From Longimicrobiales bacterium (GTDB taxonomy: Bacteria; Gemmatimonadota; Gemmatimonadetes; Longimicrobiales; Gaopeijiaceae): DNA of 64,000 bases. Below are positions 8,849 through 18,199 of this stretch, piece after piece (the stretch's first letter is position 1; the number at the start of each line of letters is the position of its first letter). Below the pieces are notes generated by a model. The model was given only the letters and a program-made list of their open reading frames with translations. It was not told where the DNA came from and ran no database searches. Made by a program: the position numbers and the translations under genes. The DNA is taken from positions 124,001-188,000 of the forward strand of contig JAQWPM010000021.1 in NCBI GenBank assembly GCA_029245345.1. Direction: 5' to 3'.

Positions 8849-10972
8849 TCAACCGAAGATTCCCTGCACCATCTCGACGAGCCACGAGGTCGTCGCAGGA
8901 TCGACATCGATTCCGTGTACCTGCAGGAACCACGGCGCGAGCACGAGAGATACGACACTCATCAGCTTGATCAGGATATTGAGTGACGGCCCCGAAGTGT
9001 CCTTAAACGGATCGCCAACGGTGTCACCGACGACAGAAGCCTTGTGGGCTTCAGATCCCTTACCCCCGTGTGCACCAGCCTCGATGTACTTCTTCGCGTT
9101 GTCCCATGCGCCACCAGCGTTGGCCATGAAGAGGGCCATCAACACACCCGTAACGGTCGCACCAGCCAGCATACCGCCGAGGGCCTCAACACCGAGGAAG
9201 TAACCCACAACAACCGGCGCAAAAACTGCGGTGATTCCGGGGAGAATCATCTCGCGCAACGCGGCTTTCGTAGAAATGTCGATACACCGGCCGGAATCCG
9301 GCTTTGCCGTCCCCTCCATGATCCCGGGAATTTCCCGGAACTGACGTCGAACTTCGTCCACCATACCCTCCGCTGCACGGCCGACAGCCGTCATGGTGAG
9401 TGCCGCTACGAAGAACGGAAGCGCTCCACCAATGAACAGACCTATCACAACGATCGGGTCGACCAGATCGATGCCGGTTTCCTGCAGCCCAACCTTGGAC
9501 GAGTAGGCCGAGAAGAGCGCCAGTGCCGTCAGAGCCGCAGAACCGATGGCGAAGCCCTTACCGATCGCTGCGGTCGTGTTACCGATGGCGTCGAGGGAGT
9601 CGGTGATCTCACGCGTCTCCGGTCCGAGCCCACTCATCTCACTGATACCACCCGCGTTGTCAGCGATGGGACCGTAGGCGTCTACTGACATCGTGACACC
9701 CACAGTTGCGAGCATTCCGACCGCAGCGATACCGATGCCGTATAGGCCGGCGAACCCAAACGCGACACCGATCGCGATACAAATCAAGATGACCGGAATC
9801 GCCGCCGACTCCATTCCAACCGCAAGGCCGGTGATGAGGTTGGTGCCGGCGCCCGTCTCACTTGCCTGCGCAATCTTCTTCACCGGACCGGCAGCAGTGT
9901 AGTACTGGGTAACCGTTCCGATCAGGATCCCTGCCAGCGTACCCGCGACGATCGCGATCCAGGGGCCGTTCACCCCGTAGACCGCGCCGTCGGCGCCCGT
10001 GTACGTGATGCCCATGCTCTGGACTACGAAGTACATCGCGGCCAGAAACAATCCACCCGCGATCCATGTGGTGCCGTGGAGCGCTTGCGCCGGATCCCGC
10101 TTCTCGAGGGCTTTCATGGCGGAGATGCCGACCAGCGAGGCAAGCATTCCCACCATGACCGTCACGATCGGCAGCGAAATCGCCGCCGCCCGGTGAGCCA
10201 TCAGGGCCGGCGCTGTCGCCCCAATCGCGATCGTCGCCACAATGGATCCCACGTAGGACTCGAAGATGTCCGCGCCCATACCGGCTACGTCACCGACGTT
10301 GTCGCCCACGTTGTCTGCGATGGTCGCGGGGTTCCGCGGGTCATCCTCAGGAATCCCCACCTCGACCTTACCGACCAAATCAGCACCAACGTCGGCGGCC
10401 TTGGTGAAGATACCTCCACCGACACGCGCGAACAGCGCGATCGAGCTGGCACCCATCGCGAAGCCTGCGACGATCTCGGCGAAGTTCGCAAACTCGGAAT
10501 CGACGACCGCATCCGCTCCAAACATCACGAACAGGACTCCAAGGCCGATGAGGCCGAGCGCCGCAACGGCGAGCCCCATCACGGAACCACCAAAGAAGGC
10601 GATGCGGAGTGCCTTACCCTGACCGAAGTCGTTCGCTGCAGCGGCGGTACGTGTGTTCGCGCGCGTCGCGGCCTTCATCCCGAAGAAACCCGCTGCCACG
10701 GAACTCAAGGCCCCGAAGACATACGCGATTGCGGGCGTCGTTCCGATCGTGATGCTCAACAAAATCGCCACCACCACCACGAACACCGAGAGCACTGTGT
10801 ACTCACGGCGTAGGAACGTCATGGCACCGTCGTGAATCTGTTCGCCGATATCTACCATGGTCTCGTTACCTGGGTCCTGCTTCTTCACGTAGCCGTAAAT
10901 ACCGGCCGCTGTGCCGAGTCCCAGGATCCCGAGGATCCAAGCAAATCCGGTCATTGCAACGAAGTCGGTCAT
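8849..10972 (-). CDS. hppA: K+-dependent membrane-bound pyrophosphatase (ion pump)
   Basis: This integral membrane enzyme splits pyrophosphate and pumps H+ and/or Na+ outward across the inner membrane. The 707-residue protein has about 16 membrane segments and the substrate motif [11 protein letters not shown] at residues 194-204 (the DX7KXE signature), followed by the Asp-rich segment [20 protein letters not shown]. The sequence [10 protein letters not shown] has Ala and Gly at the two positions that separate subclasses; K+-independent pumps have Lys and Thr there. It should therefore need K+. Whether it moves H+ or Na+ cannot be read with confidence. The ATG at 10972 has an AGGAAG ribosome-binding site. 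It stands alone, with a hairpin downstream. Confidence 0.96.
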   Translation of the reverse strand: MTDFVAMTGFAWILGILGLGTAAGIYGYVKKQDPGNETMVDIGEQIHDGAMTFLRREYTVLSVFVVVVAILLSITIGTTPAIAYVFGALSSVAAGFFGMKAATRANTRTAAAANDFGQGKALRIAFFGGSVMGLAVAALGLIGLGVLFVMFGADAVVDSEFANFAEIVAGFAMGASSIALFARVGGGIFTKAADVGADLVGKVEVGIPEDDPRNPATIADNVGDNVGDVAGMGADIFESYVGSIVATIAIGATAPALMAHRAAAISLPIVTVMVGMLASLVGISAMKALEKRDPAQALHGTTWIAGGLFLAAMYFVVQSMGITYTGADGAVYGVNGPWIAIVAGTLAGILIGTVTQYYTAAGPVKKIAQASETGAGTNLITGLAVGMESAAIPVILICIAIGVAFGFAGLYGIGIAAVGMLATVGVTMSVDAYGPIADNAGGISEMSGLGPETREITDSLDAIGNTTAAIGKGFAIGSAALTALALFSAYSSKVGLQETGIDLVDPIVVIGLFIGGALPFFVAALTMTAVGRAAEGMVDEVRRQFREIPGIMEGTAKPDSGRCIDISTKAALREMILPGITAVFAPVVVGYFLGVEALGGMLAGATVTGVLMALFMANAGGAWDNAKKYIEAGAHGGKGSEAHKASVVGDTVGDPFKDTSGPSLNILIKLMSVVSLVLAPWFLQVHGIDVDPATTSWLVEMVQGIFG

Positions 10973-11042
10973 GGAATTGGTCTTCCTGTTATGCGTCTTG
11001 CATGAACGTCATGATGCGTGATCCCACATTGGGTCACGCCAG

Positions 11043-11612
11043 CTATCGATTGAAGCGGTTCATGGCCGCCTCCGTGCCCTCGAGAAGCCAGTGTTCGACG
11101 GCCTCTGTAAGTCCGGGCAACAACCCAACCACCACTTCCTCGTCTGTGTGAGGCATTTCAGCGAGCACCCAGTCAGCGAGGTCTTCCCCCTCCGGCTTAA
11201 TGCCAACCCCTACCCGCAGCCGGGCGTACTCATTCGACTGCAAAGCACCCGATATCGATTTCAATCCGTTGTGGCCACCTGCCCCGCCCTCTGGCCGAAA
11301 CCGCACCCGACCCACATCGAGCGCCGCATCGTCTACAATGACCAAGAGGTCCTCTGAGGCGTTGAAGTCTTCCATCGCCTTAAGGGGCCGCATCGCCAAG
11401 CCACTCCGGTTCATATATGTCGCGGGCTTCACGAGCTTCACCCTGGACTCACCCACGTCGCCTTCCGTGAGAAAGGCCCGACCGTCTCTCTCGAACGAAT
11501 CGAAGCCCCAATCGTACGCGAGCCGGTCCACAACCCACCATCCCACGTTGTGCCTGCTGGCATCGTACTCGGGCCCGGGGTTTCCGAGCCCGAGTACAAT
11601 TTTCAGACGCAT
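11043..11612 (-). CDS. pth: Peptidyl-tRNA hydrolase
   Basis: Pth frees tRNAs from peptidyl-tRNA that drops off the ribosome. The 189-residue length is standard. Catalytic residues are visible: Asn and His in GLGNPGPEYDASRHNVGWW, Asp in VIVDDAALDVG, and the Asn of GGAGGHNGLKSI. It starts at an ATG 15 bases after the L25 stop, giving the common prs-rplY-pth order seen in many bacteria. Confidence 0.97.
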   Translation of the reverse strand: MRLKIVLGLGNPGPEYDASRHNVGWWVVDRLAYDWGFDSFERDGRAFLTEGDVGESRVKLVKPATYMNRSGLAMRPLKAMEDFNASEDLLVIVDDAALDVGRVRFRPEGGAGGHNGLKSISGALQSNEYARLRVGVGIKPEGEDLADWVLAEMPHTDEEVVVGLLPGLTEAVEHWLLEGTEAAMNRFNR

Positions 11613-11627
11613 GCTAGACGACGAGGT

Positions 11628-12290
11628 CTAAGCCTCGTCTCCGCCGGCGTCGCCTTCGAGAGGCACTCCATCTTCGTCGAGCTTCTCGCCTTCTTCGCCT
11701 TCTTCAACTTCATCGGCGGCGGCTACTGCCCTCGGAATCGCAACGGCACAGATCGTGTTCGCCTCGTCGATCATGACCTCGACGCCTTCGCCGAACTCAA
11801 CGTCGGACACATGCAGCGATTCGTTGACATCCAAGTGCGAGATATCGACGTCGATCGACTGCGGGATCTTGGACGGAATGCACCTGACCGCAATCTCGTG
11901 GATGACCTGTTCCACGATACCGCCGCCGTTCTTCACACCCGTGGGCGTTCCGATCAGATGGATCGGGACCTCGACGTCGACCATGACACCCTTCTGGATG
12001 CGTAAGAAGTCGATGTGGACGAGTGAGCCCTTCCACGGGTGGGTCTGGATCTCACGAACGAGCGTCCGGTAGGGCTCTTTGTCGCCTTCGACGTCGAGCG
12101 CCAGAATCGTGTTCTCGGTGCTGATCGACTGAAAGAGTCTTTTCGCCTCATGCGCATCCACCGAAAGGTGAACTGCGTCGAACTCGCGACCGTACAGGAC
12201 AGCGGGAACGCGACCGGCCAGACGGAGCTGGCGCGCTACGCCCTTTCCGGTGCCTTCTCGCTTCTGAGCGTTGAGTGTTACATCTGCCAT
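11628..12290 (-). CDS. rplY: 50S ribosomal protein L25 (Ctc/TL5 long form)
   Basis: L25 binds 5S rRNA. The 220-residue product is the long form, with an N-terminal 5S-binding domain (EGTGKGVARQLRLAGRVPAV, then VHIDFLRIQKG) and a C-terminal beta domain (EVPIHLIGTPTGVKNGGG). It ends in a Glu/Asp-rich tail of about 35 residues (EVEEGEEGEKLDED), a normal feature of this form. The gene lies between prs and pth. A GC-rich inverted repeat (GGCCCC/GGGGCC, near 12308-12330) lies in its 60-base leader and could shape expression; it has no T-run. Confidence 0.96.
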   Translation of the reverse strand: MADVTLNAQKREGTGKGVARQLRLAGRVPAVLYGREFDAVHLSVDAHEAKRLFQSISTENTILALDVEGDKEPYRTLVREIQTHPWKGSLVHIDFLRIQKGVMVDVEVPIHLIGTPTGVKNGGGIVEQVIHEIAVRCIPSKIPQSIDVDISHLDVNESLHVSDVEFGEGVEVMIDEANTICAVAIPRAVAAADEVEEGEEGEKLDEDGVPLEGDAGGDEA

Positions 12291-12350
12291 TCTATAGTCT
12301 CCTGATTATCGGCCCCCAGGCTGATCCCGGGGCCCTTTCCCTCAGTGAAT

Positions 12351-13319
12351 TCAGTCTTCTTCCGGCGGAATCTCGAACAGCTGACTGACGGACTCGTTCG
12401 AGTGTACGTGGTCGATCGCCTTCGCAAGCAGATCGGCCACAGACAGGACCCGGAGCTTGTCGAAGTGCTTTTCCTCGGGAGTGTGGATGGTATTCGTCAC
12501 CACCATCTCCTCGAGTGGGGAGTTCTGCAGGCGCTCCGAGGCCGGTCCTGAGAGCAGTGCATGCGTCACCGCAGCGTAAATCGCTTTGGATCCGCGATCC
12601 TTCAAGGCGTGCACCGCGTTGGCCAAGGAGCCACCGGTGTCCACCATGTCGTCGACGAGGAGGCACGTCTTGCCTTCCACCTCACCGACCACGTTCAATA
12701 CCTCCGACATGTTCGCCTGTGGGCGACGCTTGTCGATGATCGCAAAGCTGGCCTCGAGTCGCTTCGCATACCCGCGGGCCATTTTCGCTGCGCCAACATC
12801 GGGCGCGACCACAACCAAGTCTTCGAGCGCTTTGTCTCGGAAGTACTTGGTAAAGACCGGCGCCGCATAAAGGTGATCCACAGGAATGTCGAAGAAACCC
12901 TGGATCTGGTGCTGATGGAAGTCGATCGAGATGACCCGATCGACACCCGCCGCCACGACGAGGTTGGCACACAGCTTGGCTCCGATCGCCACCCGTGGCT
13001 GGTCCTTACGGTCCTGTCGTCCGTAACCGAAATACGGGATAACGGCCGTGACTCGTGCCGCAGAAGCTCGCTTGGCTGCATCGATCAGCAGCAGCATCTC
13101 CATCATGTTCTCTGCTGGAGCCGGGGTACTCTGGACGATGTAGACGTCCCGCCCCCGTGCATTCCGGTCGATGCGGACGAAGATCTCTCCGTCGGCAAAC
13201 TGTTTGATCGTCGCCCCATCTGGCGACTTTCCGATCAACTCCCCGATGTCTGCCGCCAAAGGCCGGTTGGCCCGTCCGCTGAGCAGGAGTAGGGGGCCCC
13301 GCTGGTAGGTGTCGTCCAT
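12351..13319 (-). CDS. prs: Ribose-phosphate pyrophosphokinase (PRPP synthase)
   Basis: Prs makes PRPP from ribose-5-phosphate and ATP for nucleotide, His and Trp synthesis. The 322-residue protein has the opening LLLLSGRANRPLAADIG, the ATP-binding region GYGRQDRKDQPR, the segment DFHQHQIQGFFDIPVDHLYA, and the PRPP loop LLVDDMVDTGGSLANA. An in-frame TTG lies 14 codons upstream, but the ATG at 13319 matches the usual N-terminus, so I prefer it. No ispE-prs overlap: a secreted protein gene and tRNA-Gln lie between. Confidence 0.96.
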   Translation of the reverse strand: MDDTYQRGPLLLLSGRANRPLAADIGELIGKSPDGATIKQFADGEIFVRIDRNARGRDVYIVQSTPAPAENMMEMLLLIDAAKRASAARVTAVIPYFGYGRQDRKDQPRVAIGAKLCANLVVAAGVDRVISIDFHQHQIQGFFDIPVDHLYAAPVFTKYFRDKALEDLVVVAPDVGAAKMARGYAKRLEASFAIIDKRRPQANMSEVLNVVGEVEGKTCLLVDDMVDTGGSLANAVHALKDRGSKAIYAAVTHALLSGPASERLQNSPLEEMVVTNTIHTPEEKHFDKLRVLSVADLLAKAIDHVHSNESVSQLFEIPPEED

Positions 13320-13440
13320 GGTCTCGGCAGAGAGTTCGGGGCGGATTGTGCAAGCGATCAATAGCCCGAAAAGCTAGAAGTAACGCCGATCTTGGTCAAC
13401 GCGCCATCTGACGACTCGTGACAACGGGCGGATTTCGTAT

Positions 13441-15249
13441 TCACGTGCCCAGACGGGCACGAACCTTGAACGACCGAGTCGTGGTGGATGTCGAACGACC
13501 CGACGTCTCTAGAGTCAGTGTGATCTGGTAGTCGCCTGGATCGAGGCGCGGCAAGTCCAAGTTCAAATACCGAAAGACGTGGGTCGGCTGGTCCGGCCCA
13601 AGCTCTTCCCATGAGACCCTAAGCGGCTCGGGTCGATTCGTGATTCCGAGGAAGTCCCCGATACGCTTCAGCGGGTTCCGGTCGGACCGTCGGACCGATG
13701 CCGTAAACCGCATACGCTCCGGCCGAAACCCCAAGCCAGACACCTCCCAACCGATCGCGAAGCTCTGCCCAGGTAGGAATTCTGTCTTTAGGAGCGCGAA
13801 CAGGAGGGCCTCCTCCAGCTGTTCGGGTGGCGTGGACATCGGTGCCAAGAGGAGTATGTCTGAGAGTGCTGCGACGTCGTCCGGTACGGTACTTCGCGCC
13901 AAGCCAAACCGCTCCCTGCCCGCGCGTCGGAGTTCGGGGCTGAATGCCTCTACTGAGACGACGTAGGCTCCAACCGGAACGGTGACGGAGAGAACGCCAG
14001 AATCGCTCCCAATATCCCTGACGTTTCGGGGACGCCCGCCATCCACCGGGATCAGATAGAGCCCCGCGCGCTGGGGCTGCCCCGCTTGATCCCCTGCTTC
14101 GAGCCACGGGATGGCATGCCGATGCTCTGCGTGCCGGGTCGTGTCTTCCGGCAGGAAGTAGGAAGACACGACGACCATTTCTGGGCCCCGCGGAAAAATC
14201 GCGACCTGCCCGTTCATGGGGAGCATGACGGGTGCATATGCAGGAGCGTAGAGACTCCGAGGCCTGGATCGATCTGGGCGGAGGTCTTCGGACGAAGCGA
14301 GTCCTGGCTCCCTGAGCGCCCCGGCCGACGGCATAAAATCACGGCCCTCCGGGTGCTTGTGCCCGATGACATTATCGAGAGAAGCGAAGTTCCCCCGCGG
14401 AGAGCGCTCCCAACCGATCTCCCATCCATGCCGAATTGTCAGCTCCTCCATATCCCTCCCCCACGCGATATGGAAAGGATTTCGGGCTCGTTCCCGGAGG
14501 GTGGAGACCGTCCATCGAGCGTAGTGGGCTGTCAGGCGGTCATTCCCGTCCACCAGGTAAAGAGGATCCGCCAGGCGCCACATGCGACCTAAGACCCCAT
14601 CGATCGAATCCGGGGCGACCTCAGCAATGTCTCCTAGATCGGAAAGGAGGCCACTGCTTTCAGAGTCCACTGCCCTCCGAGGAAGTCGCCATTCGAGAGC
14701 CTGTCCCGGCTCCATTTGTCGGAGAGCGCGGGCGAAAGCAGACTCCGCTTCTGGAATGCGCTGAAGCCCATGCAGTGCGAATCCCTCGAGTGCGGCACAC
14801 CACCAAGGCTGGGCACCACCACACTCGGAAGCCGCGTGCAGAGCCTTATCCCACTGCCCCCCTTCCGACAGATACCAGACGCGCTGCCCGAGCACCCAAT
14901 CGTCGCCGGGAAGTCCCGCCTGAATCGAGTCGAGCGTCGCGAGGAGATCGGCTCTGAGCTCTCGGATCTGGGGAGATTCTGGGGTGGGATACCAGTCCCC
15001 CTCTTCGTACCACGAACAGAAACGGCCCACATGCTCGTCGCACACCGATCCGAACGTCTCGATGGTGGCGGGCAAATGCCGGGTACGACTCCGCTCGAAT
15101 CGCGCCTGCGCAGCCCTGGCCTGGCTTCTGAGGTCCGATGAGTCCGCTACCAGGATGGTGGTGTCGCGCGCACCTGTCGCGACTTGGCCCATGGGTGCGG
15201 CTGGAAGCCCCAACGCGATTAGCGCGCCTGCGAAAAGCGGACCGTTCAT
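13441..15249 (-). CDS. Secreted protein of unknown function, GWxTD-like
   Basis: The 602-residue product starts with a short hydrophobic segment (LFAGALIALGLPAAPMG) that looks like a signal peptide. Residues about 100-190 look like helical TPR-type repeats (ALHAASECGGAQPWWCAALE, GLQRIPEAESAFARAL). The middle region (DPLYLVDGNDRLTAHYARW, then RHGWEIGWER) resembles the layout of GWxTD-domain proteins, and the C-terminal third is beta-rich. I do not recognise an enzyme. ATG at 15249. It lies on the same strand between tRNA-Gln and prs and may be a single-gene unit. The relation to GWxTD proteins is a guess from pattern. Confidence 0.55.
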   Translation of the reverse strand: MNGPLFAGALIALGLPAAPMGQVATGARDTTILVADSSDLRSQARAAQARFERSRTRHLPATIETFGSVCDEHVGRFCSWYEEGDWYPTPESPQIRELRADLLATLDSIQAGLPGDDWVLGQRVWYLSEGGQWDKALHAASECGGAQPWWCAALEGFALHGLQRIPEAESAFARALRQMEPGQALEWRLPRRAVDSESSGLLSDLGDIAEVAPDSIDGVLGRMWRLADPLYLVDGNDRLTAHYARWTVSTLRERARNPFHIAWGRDMEELTIRHGWEIGWERSPRGNFASLDNVIGHKHPEGRDFMPSAGALREPGLASSEDLRPDRSRPRSLYAPAYAPVMLPMNGQVAIFPRGPEMVVVSSYFLPEDTTRHAEHRHAIPWLEAGDQAGQPQRAGLYLIPVDGGRPRNVRDIGSDSGVLSVTVPVGAYVVSVEAFSPELRRAGRERFGLARSTVPDDVAALSDILLLAPMSTPPEQLEEALLFALLKTEFLPGQSFAIGWEVSGLGFRPERMRFTASVRRSDRNPLKRIGDFLGITNRPEPLRVSWEELGPDQPTHVFRYLNLDLPRLDPGDYQITLTLETSGRSTSTTTRSFKVRARLGT

Positions 15250-15291
15250 TCGGTACGAGAAGCGTCGCCGCCCCCTCTCTGAGTCCTACCA

Positions 15292-15362
15292 TTGGCCCGG
15301 ATGGATTCGAACCATCATCGCCGCTGCCAAAGAGCGGTGTCCTGCCATTGGACGACGGGCCA
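15292..15362 (-). tRNA. tRNA-Gln (anticodon TTG)
   Basis: All arms pair. The acceptor stem is 5'-TGGCCCG with 3'-CGGGCCA, including the U1-A72 pair typical of tRNA-Gln. The anticodon arm is CCGCT-CTTTGGC-AGCGG, which puts TTG at positions 34-36. The T arm is GATGG-TTCGAAT-CCATC. CCA is not encoded, so the cca product in this window is needed to finish the 3' end. Confidence 0.95.
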
Positions 15363-15410
15363 GCGCGCCAATCCTACCCGCTGTGGGGGGGCGGATTCAA
15401 GTCCCTACAG

Positions 15411-16286
15411 TTACTCCATGACGGAAGGCACCGTCATCAGCGTACTCGTCTTGACCAACAGCCAGCCGTCGGCGGCGTCCGCGGTCACTTCTGCCTCGAC
15501 CGGAACCCCGGCCGCCGGATCGAGCGCGAAGCAAGCGCCTCCACTCCCAGACAGCATCACGAGGGCATGACGTTCCGCCGCGAGCCGATCCAGAGCTCGT
15601 CGAACCTCGGTGTGAAGCCCGGACACCACCACCTCGAAATCGTTCTTCGCCCGGACGATCACCTCGGCCCACGAATCCGCATGATTCGTATCCATCTGTG
15701 AGTCCCCTTCGGGGACCGGCCCTCTTCCCAGTGCTTCGTACGCGGGCCCAGTCGCTACGTGCGTGGGGGGCACGAGCAGAGTGACCGCACATGCCGGGAG
15801 CGGCGCAAGCGACCTTAGTGCATCGCCCCTTCCAAAAGCTCGTGCGCGCGGGCTGTTCGTAAGAAAAAACGGGACGTCAGATCCGAGATGCGCACCAATT
15901 TCCATCAGCGTCTTAATGCTCAGCGGATGACCCGTGAGATGATTGAGAAGACGGAGAACGGCGGATGCGTCAGAGGACCCGCCGCCGAGGCCAGCCCCGG
16001 CCGGGATGTGCTTCTCCAGTCGCACTCGTATCCCACTGCTGAGTCCAGCCACTTCCGCGAATTCCACAGCCGCACGGTGCGCCAAGTTTTCATCGAGAGG
16101 CCCGAGATCCGGCCCGTCAACGTCCAACGTGATCCCGATTCCCTCCAGGGAAACACTGACCCGGTCGCCGAAGTTCACCGACTGGAACTCAGTCCGTATC
16201 TCATGGAAGCCGTCCGCCCGGCGCCCGAGTACCTGCAGAAGAAGGTTGACCTTTGCGGGCGCGAGCAGGGAAGCACTTCGTATCAC
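15411..16286 (-). CDS. ispE: 4-diphosphocytidyl-2-C-methyl-D-erythritol kinase
   Basis: IspE phosphorylates CDP-methylerythritol in the non-mevalonate (MEP) isoprenoid pathway. The 291-residue GHMP kinase has the N-terminal PAKVNLLLQVLGRRADGFHE, the ATP-binding glycine-rich motif PAGAGLGGGSSDASA, and the C-terminal MLSGSGGACFAL. The GTG start at 16286 overlaps the stop of the upstream flippase-like gene as GTGA, so translation is coupled. The tRNA-Gln gene follows 48 bases downstream. Confidence 0.96.
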   Translation of the reverse strand: MIRSASLLAPAKVNLLLQVLGRRADGFHEIRTEFQSVNFGDRVSVSLEGIGITLDVDGPDLGPLDENLAHRAAVEFAEVAGLSSGIRVRLEKHIPAGAGLGGGSSDASAVLRLLNHLTGHPLSIKTLMEIGAHLGSDVPFFLTNSPRARAFGRGDALRSLAPLPACAVTLLVPPTHVATGPAYEALGRGPVPEGDSQMDTNHADSWAEVIVRAKNDFEVVVSGLHTEVRRALDRLAAERHALVMLSGSGGACFALDPAAGVPVEAEVTADAADGWLLVKTSTLMTVPSVME

Positions 16287-17353
16287 TCGTCCCCTCCACC
16301 TAGAATTTCTGTCGCGTGGGGACCCTCGAGTTCAACGACATCCTGAACCCGTTCTTCCGCAGCACCCATGTCGCCGAACGACATACCGATGGACCACGCG
16401 TAGTACAGTCCGATTGCTGTGATCGGGAACCAGCCAGCCGCCCAATATCCGAAGCCGAATGCGAGTGAGTCTCCGGCATCCACTCCGTACACGGTGCCCA
16501 ACGCGAAGTCGGCCCCGACCTGAAACGTGCCGAGAAACCCTGGGGCGGCCGGGACTGCCACGGCGAAGCCGACCACGGCCTCCGTAAAGATCGCGGAGAC
16601 GAAGCCGGTATCGATTCCGAACGCCATCATACCTAACCAGAACGACAGCCCGTGCCACGTCCAGAAGATGGCGGTCCACACCATGGCGTACGTCAGAAGC
16701 TTCGGGTCGCGCATGATCGCCATCGCGTCGAGGAACGACTGGAGCGCCTCCACGAGTGGCCCCGCGATGCGACTCGGCAGGAACCGTGCGCAGTACTCTG
16801 CCACCCGAACGAAACGGCTCGGCATAGCCGCCATAAACACCAACGCGAGAAGCACCACGATGACCCCCGCGATACCACCCTTTAATACCAATGCGCCTGT
16901 ACCGCTGGTGAGCGCTTCCGACGAGGGGAACCCTGGCGTCAGCACAGGAATCACTAGAAACACTAGAAGCATGATGCCATCAAGGAAGCGTTCGACCACG
17001 AGGGTTCCGAACGCAGCACTCATACTCACCGGCTCCATCTTGCTAAGCGCGTAGGGCCGGGCGAATTCCCCCGCTCGTGCGGGCAGGATGTTGTTCCCCA
17101 TGAATCCGATCGAGACACTGCCGAAGCGGGATCGCAAGGTGGTGCCGGGAGCCACCGGCGTCAGGAGGAACCTCCAACGCAGCGCTCGGATCAAGAAGCC
17201 GAAGGTCGCGACGAAAGTCGCGGCCGCGAGCAGGGTAAGGTCGGCTCTCCGCATGCTCTCGCCCACATCGGCCACCGGCACATCGTGAAGCGCCCACCAG
17301 AGAGCGACAACCGTGACTCCGCCACCGATGAGTGCCTTTCCCCAGTGCTTCAC
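16283..17353 (-). CDS. UPF0104 / lysylphosphatidylglycerol-synthase-like membrane protein
   Basis: The 356-residue protein has about eight hydrophobic segments (such as [20 protein letters not shown] and [16 protein letters not shown]) and the family feature [20 protein letters not shown]. This family is related to the flippase part of MprF and is often found with glycan or lipid genes; the substrate is unknown. It starts at a GTG at 17353, overlapping the pdxJ stop as GTGA, and its own stop overlaps the ispE start in the same way. Confidence 0.85.
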   Translation of the reverse strand: MKHWGKALIGGGVTVVALWWALHDVPVADVGESMRRADLTLLAAATFVATFGFLIRALRWRFLLTPVAPGTTLRSRFGSVSIGFMGNNILPARAGEFARPYALSKMEPVSMSAAFGTLVVERFLDGIMLLVFLVIPVLTPGFPSSEALTSGTGALVLKGGIAGVIVVLLALVFMAAMPSRFVRVAEYCARFLPSRIAGPLVEALQSFLDAMAIMRDPKLLTYAMVWTAIFWTWHGLSFWLGMMAFGIDTGFVSAIFTEAVVGFAVAVPAAPGFLGTFQVGADFALGTVYGVDAGDSLAFGFGYWAAGWFPITAIGLYYAWSIGMSFGDMGAAEERVQDVVELEGPHATEILGGGDE

Positions 17354-18075
17354 CCACGGACCTCAGCCAGGATGCCGGCCATTTCTCTCACGGCAGACTC
17401 CATTCCCACGAAAACCGCGCGCGATACGATACTGTGTCCGATGTTCAGTTCTTCGATCTCCGAAATGGCGGCGAGCGGCATCACGTTCTCATAGGTAAGC
17501 CCATGGCCGGCATGCACCGCGAGTCCGAGGTGTCTGCCCAATTCCGCAGCAGCCCGCAGCCGCGCCACCTGCTCATCGCGCTCACTGCCGCGTGTGTTCG
17601 CGAACTCGCCCGTGTGAAGCTCTACTGCATCAACCCCAAGATCATGAGAGGCCCGGATGGACTCTTCGTCAGGGTCGATGAAAAGGGCCGTGCGGATCCC
17701 CGACTGCCTGAGCCGCTCAAGTCCCGCTACCAAGGCCGACCGGGGCCCATCATTCATGAGGTCGAGACCGCCCTCAGTCGTGATTTCTTCTCGCTTTTCT
17801 GGAACGAGAGTCGCCTGCATGGGCTGCCAGGCACAGGCGAGACCGACCATCTCTGGAACCGCCGCAAGTTCGAGGTTCACCACCGTCCACACTGACTTCA
17901 TGAGGAGCTCGACGTCACGGTCCTGAATGTGACGACGATCCTCGCGAAGGTGGACCGTGATCCCATCCGCCCCACCTGCCTCCGCAGCAGCGGCGGCGAG
18001 TACCGGGTCGGGCTCATCCGTTTTACGGGCCTCACGGACGGTGGCCACATGATCAATATTGACGTAAAGGCGCAT
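17350..18075 (-). CDS. pdxJ: Pyridoxine 5'-phosphate synthase
   Basis: PdxJ condenses 1-deoxyxylulose-5-phosphate with 3-amino-2-oxopropyl phosphate in vitamin B6 synthesis. The 241-residue TIM barrel shows [52 protein letters not shown] and the C-terminal [15 protein letters not shown], all standard. ATG at 18075. Deoxyxylulose phosphate is also the MEP-pathway precursor, which fits its coupling to ispE. A perfect TAGGGTC-A-GACCCTA inverted repeat sits just upstream, at 18090-18104. Confidence 0.97.
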   Translation of the reverse strand: MRLYVNIDHVATVREARKTDEPDPVLAAAAAEAGGADGITVHLREDRRHIQDRDVELLMKSVWTVVNLELAAVPEMVGLACAWQPMQATLVPEKREEITTEGGLDLMNDGPRSALVAGLERLRQSGIRTALFIDPDEESIRASHDLGVDAVELHTGEFANTRGSERDEQVARLRAAAELGRHLGLAVHAGHGLTYENVMPLAAISEIEELNIGHSIVSRAVFVGMESAVREMAGILAEVRG

Positions 18076-18199
18076 GATGTCGGCAGTGTTTTAGGGTCAG
18101 ACCCTATGATGTGGTCGGGCGCGGCAAAGTTGCTGCGCCGGGTTCGCTAGCGGATAGGCCCCGATTGCTCCGGGCCAGTGCTCCAAAGAATAGCAACGA

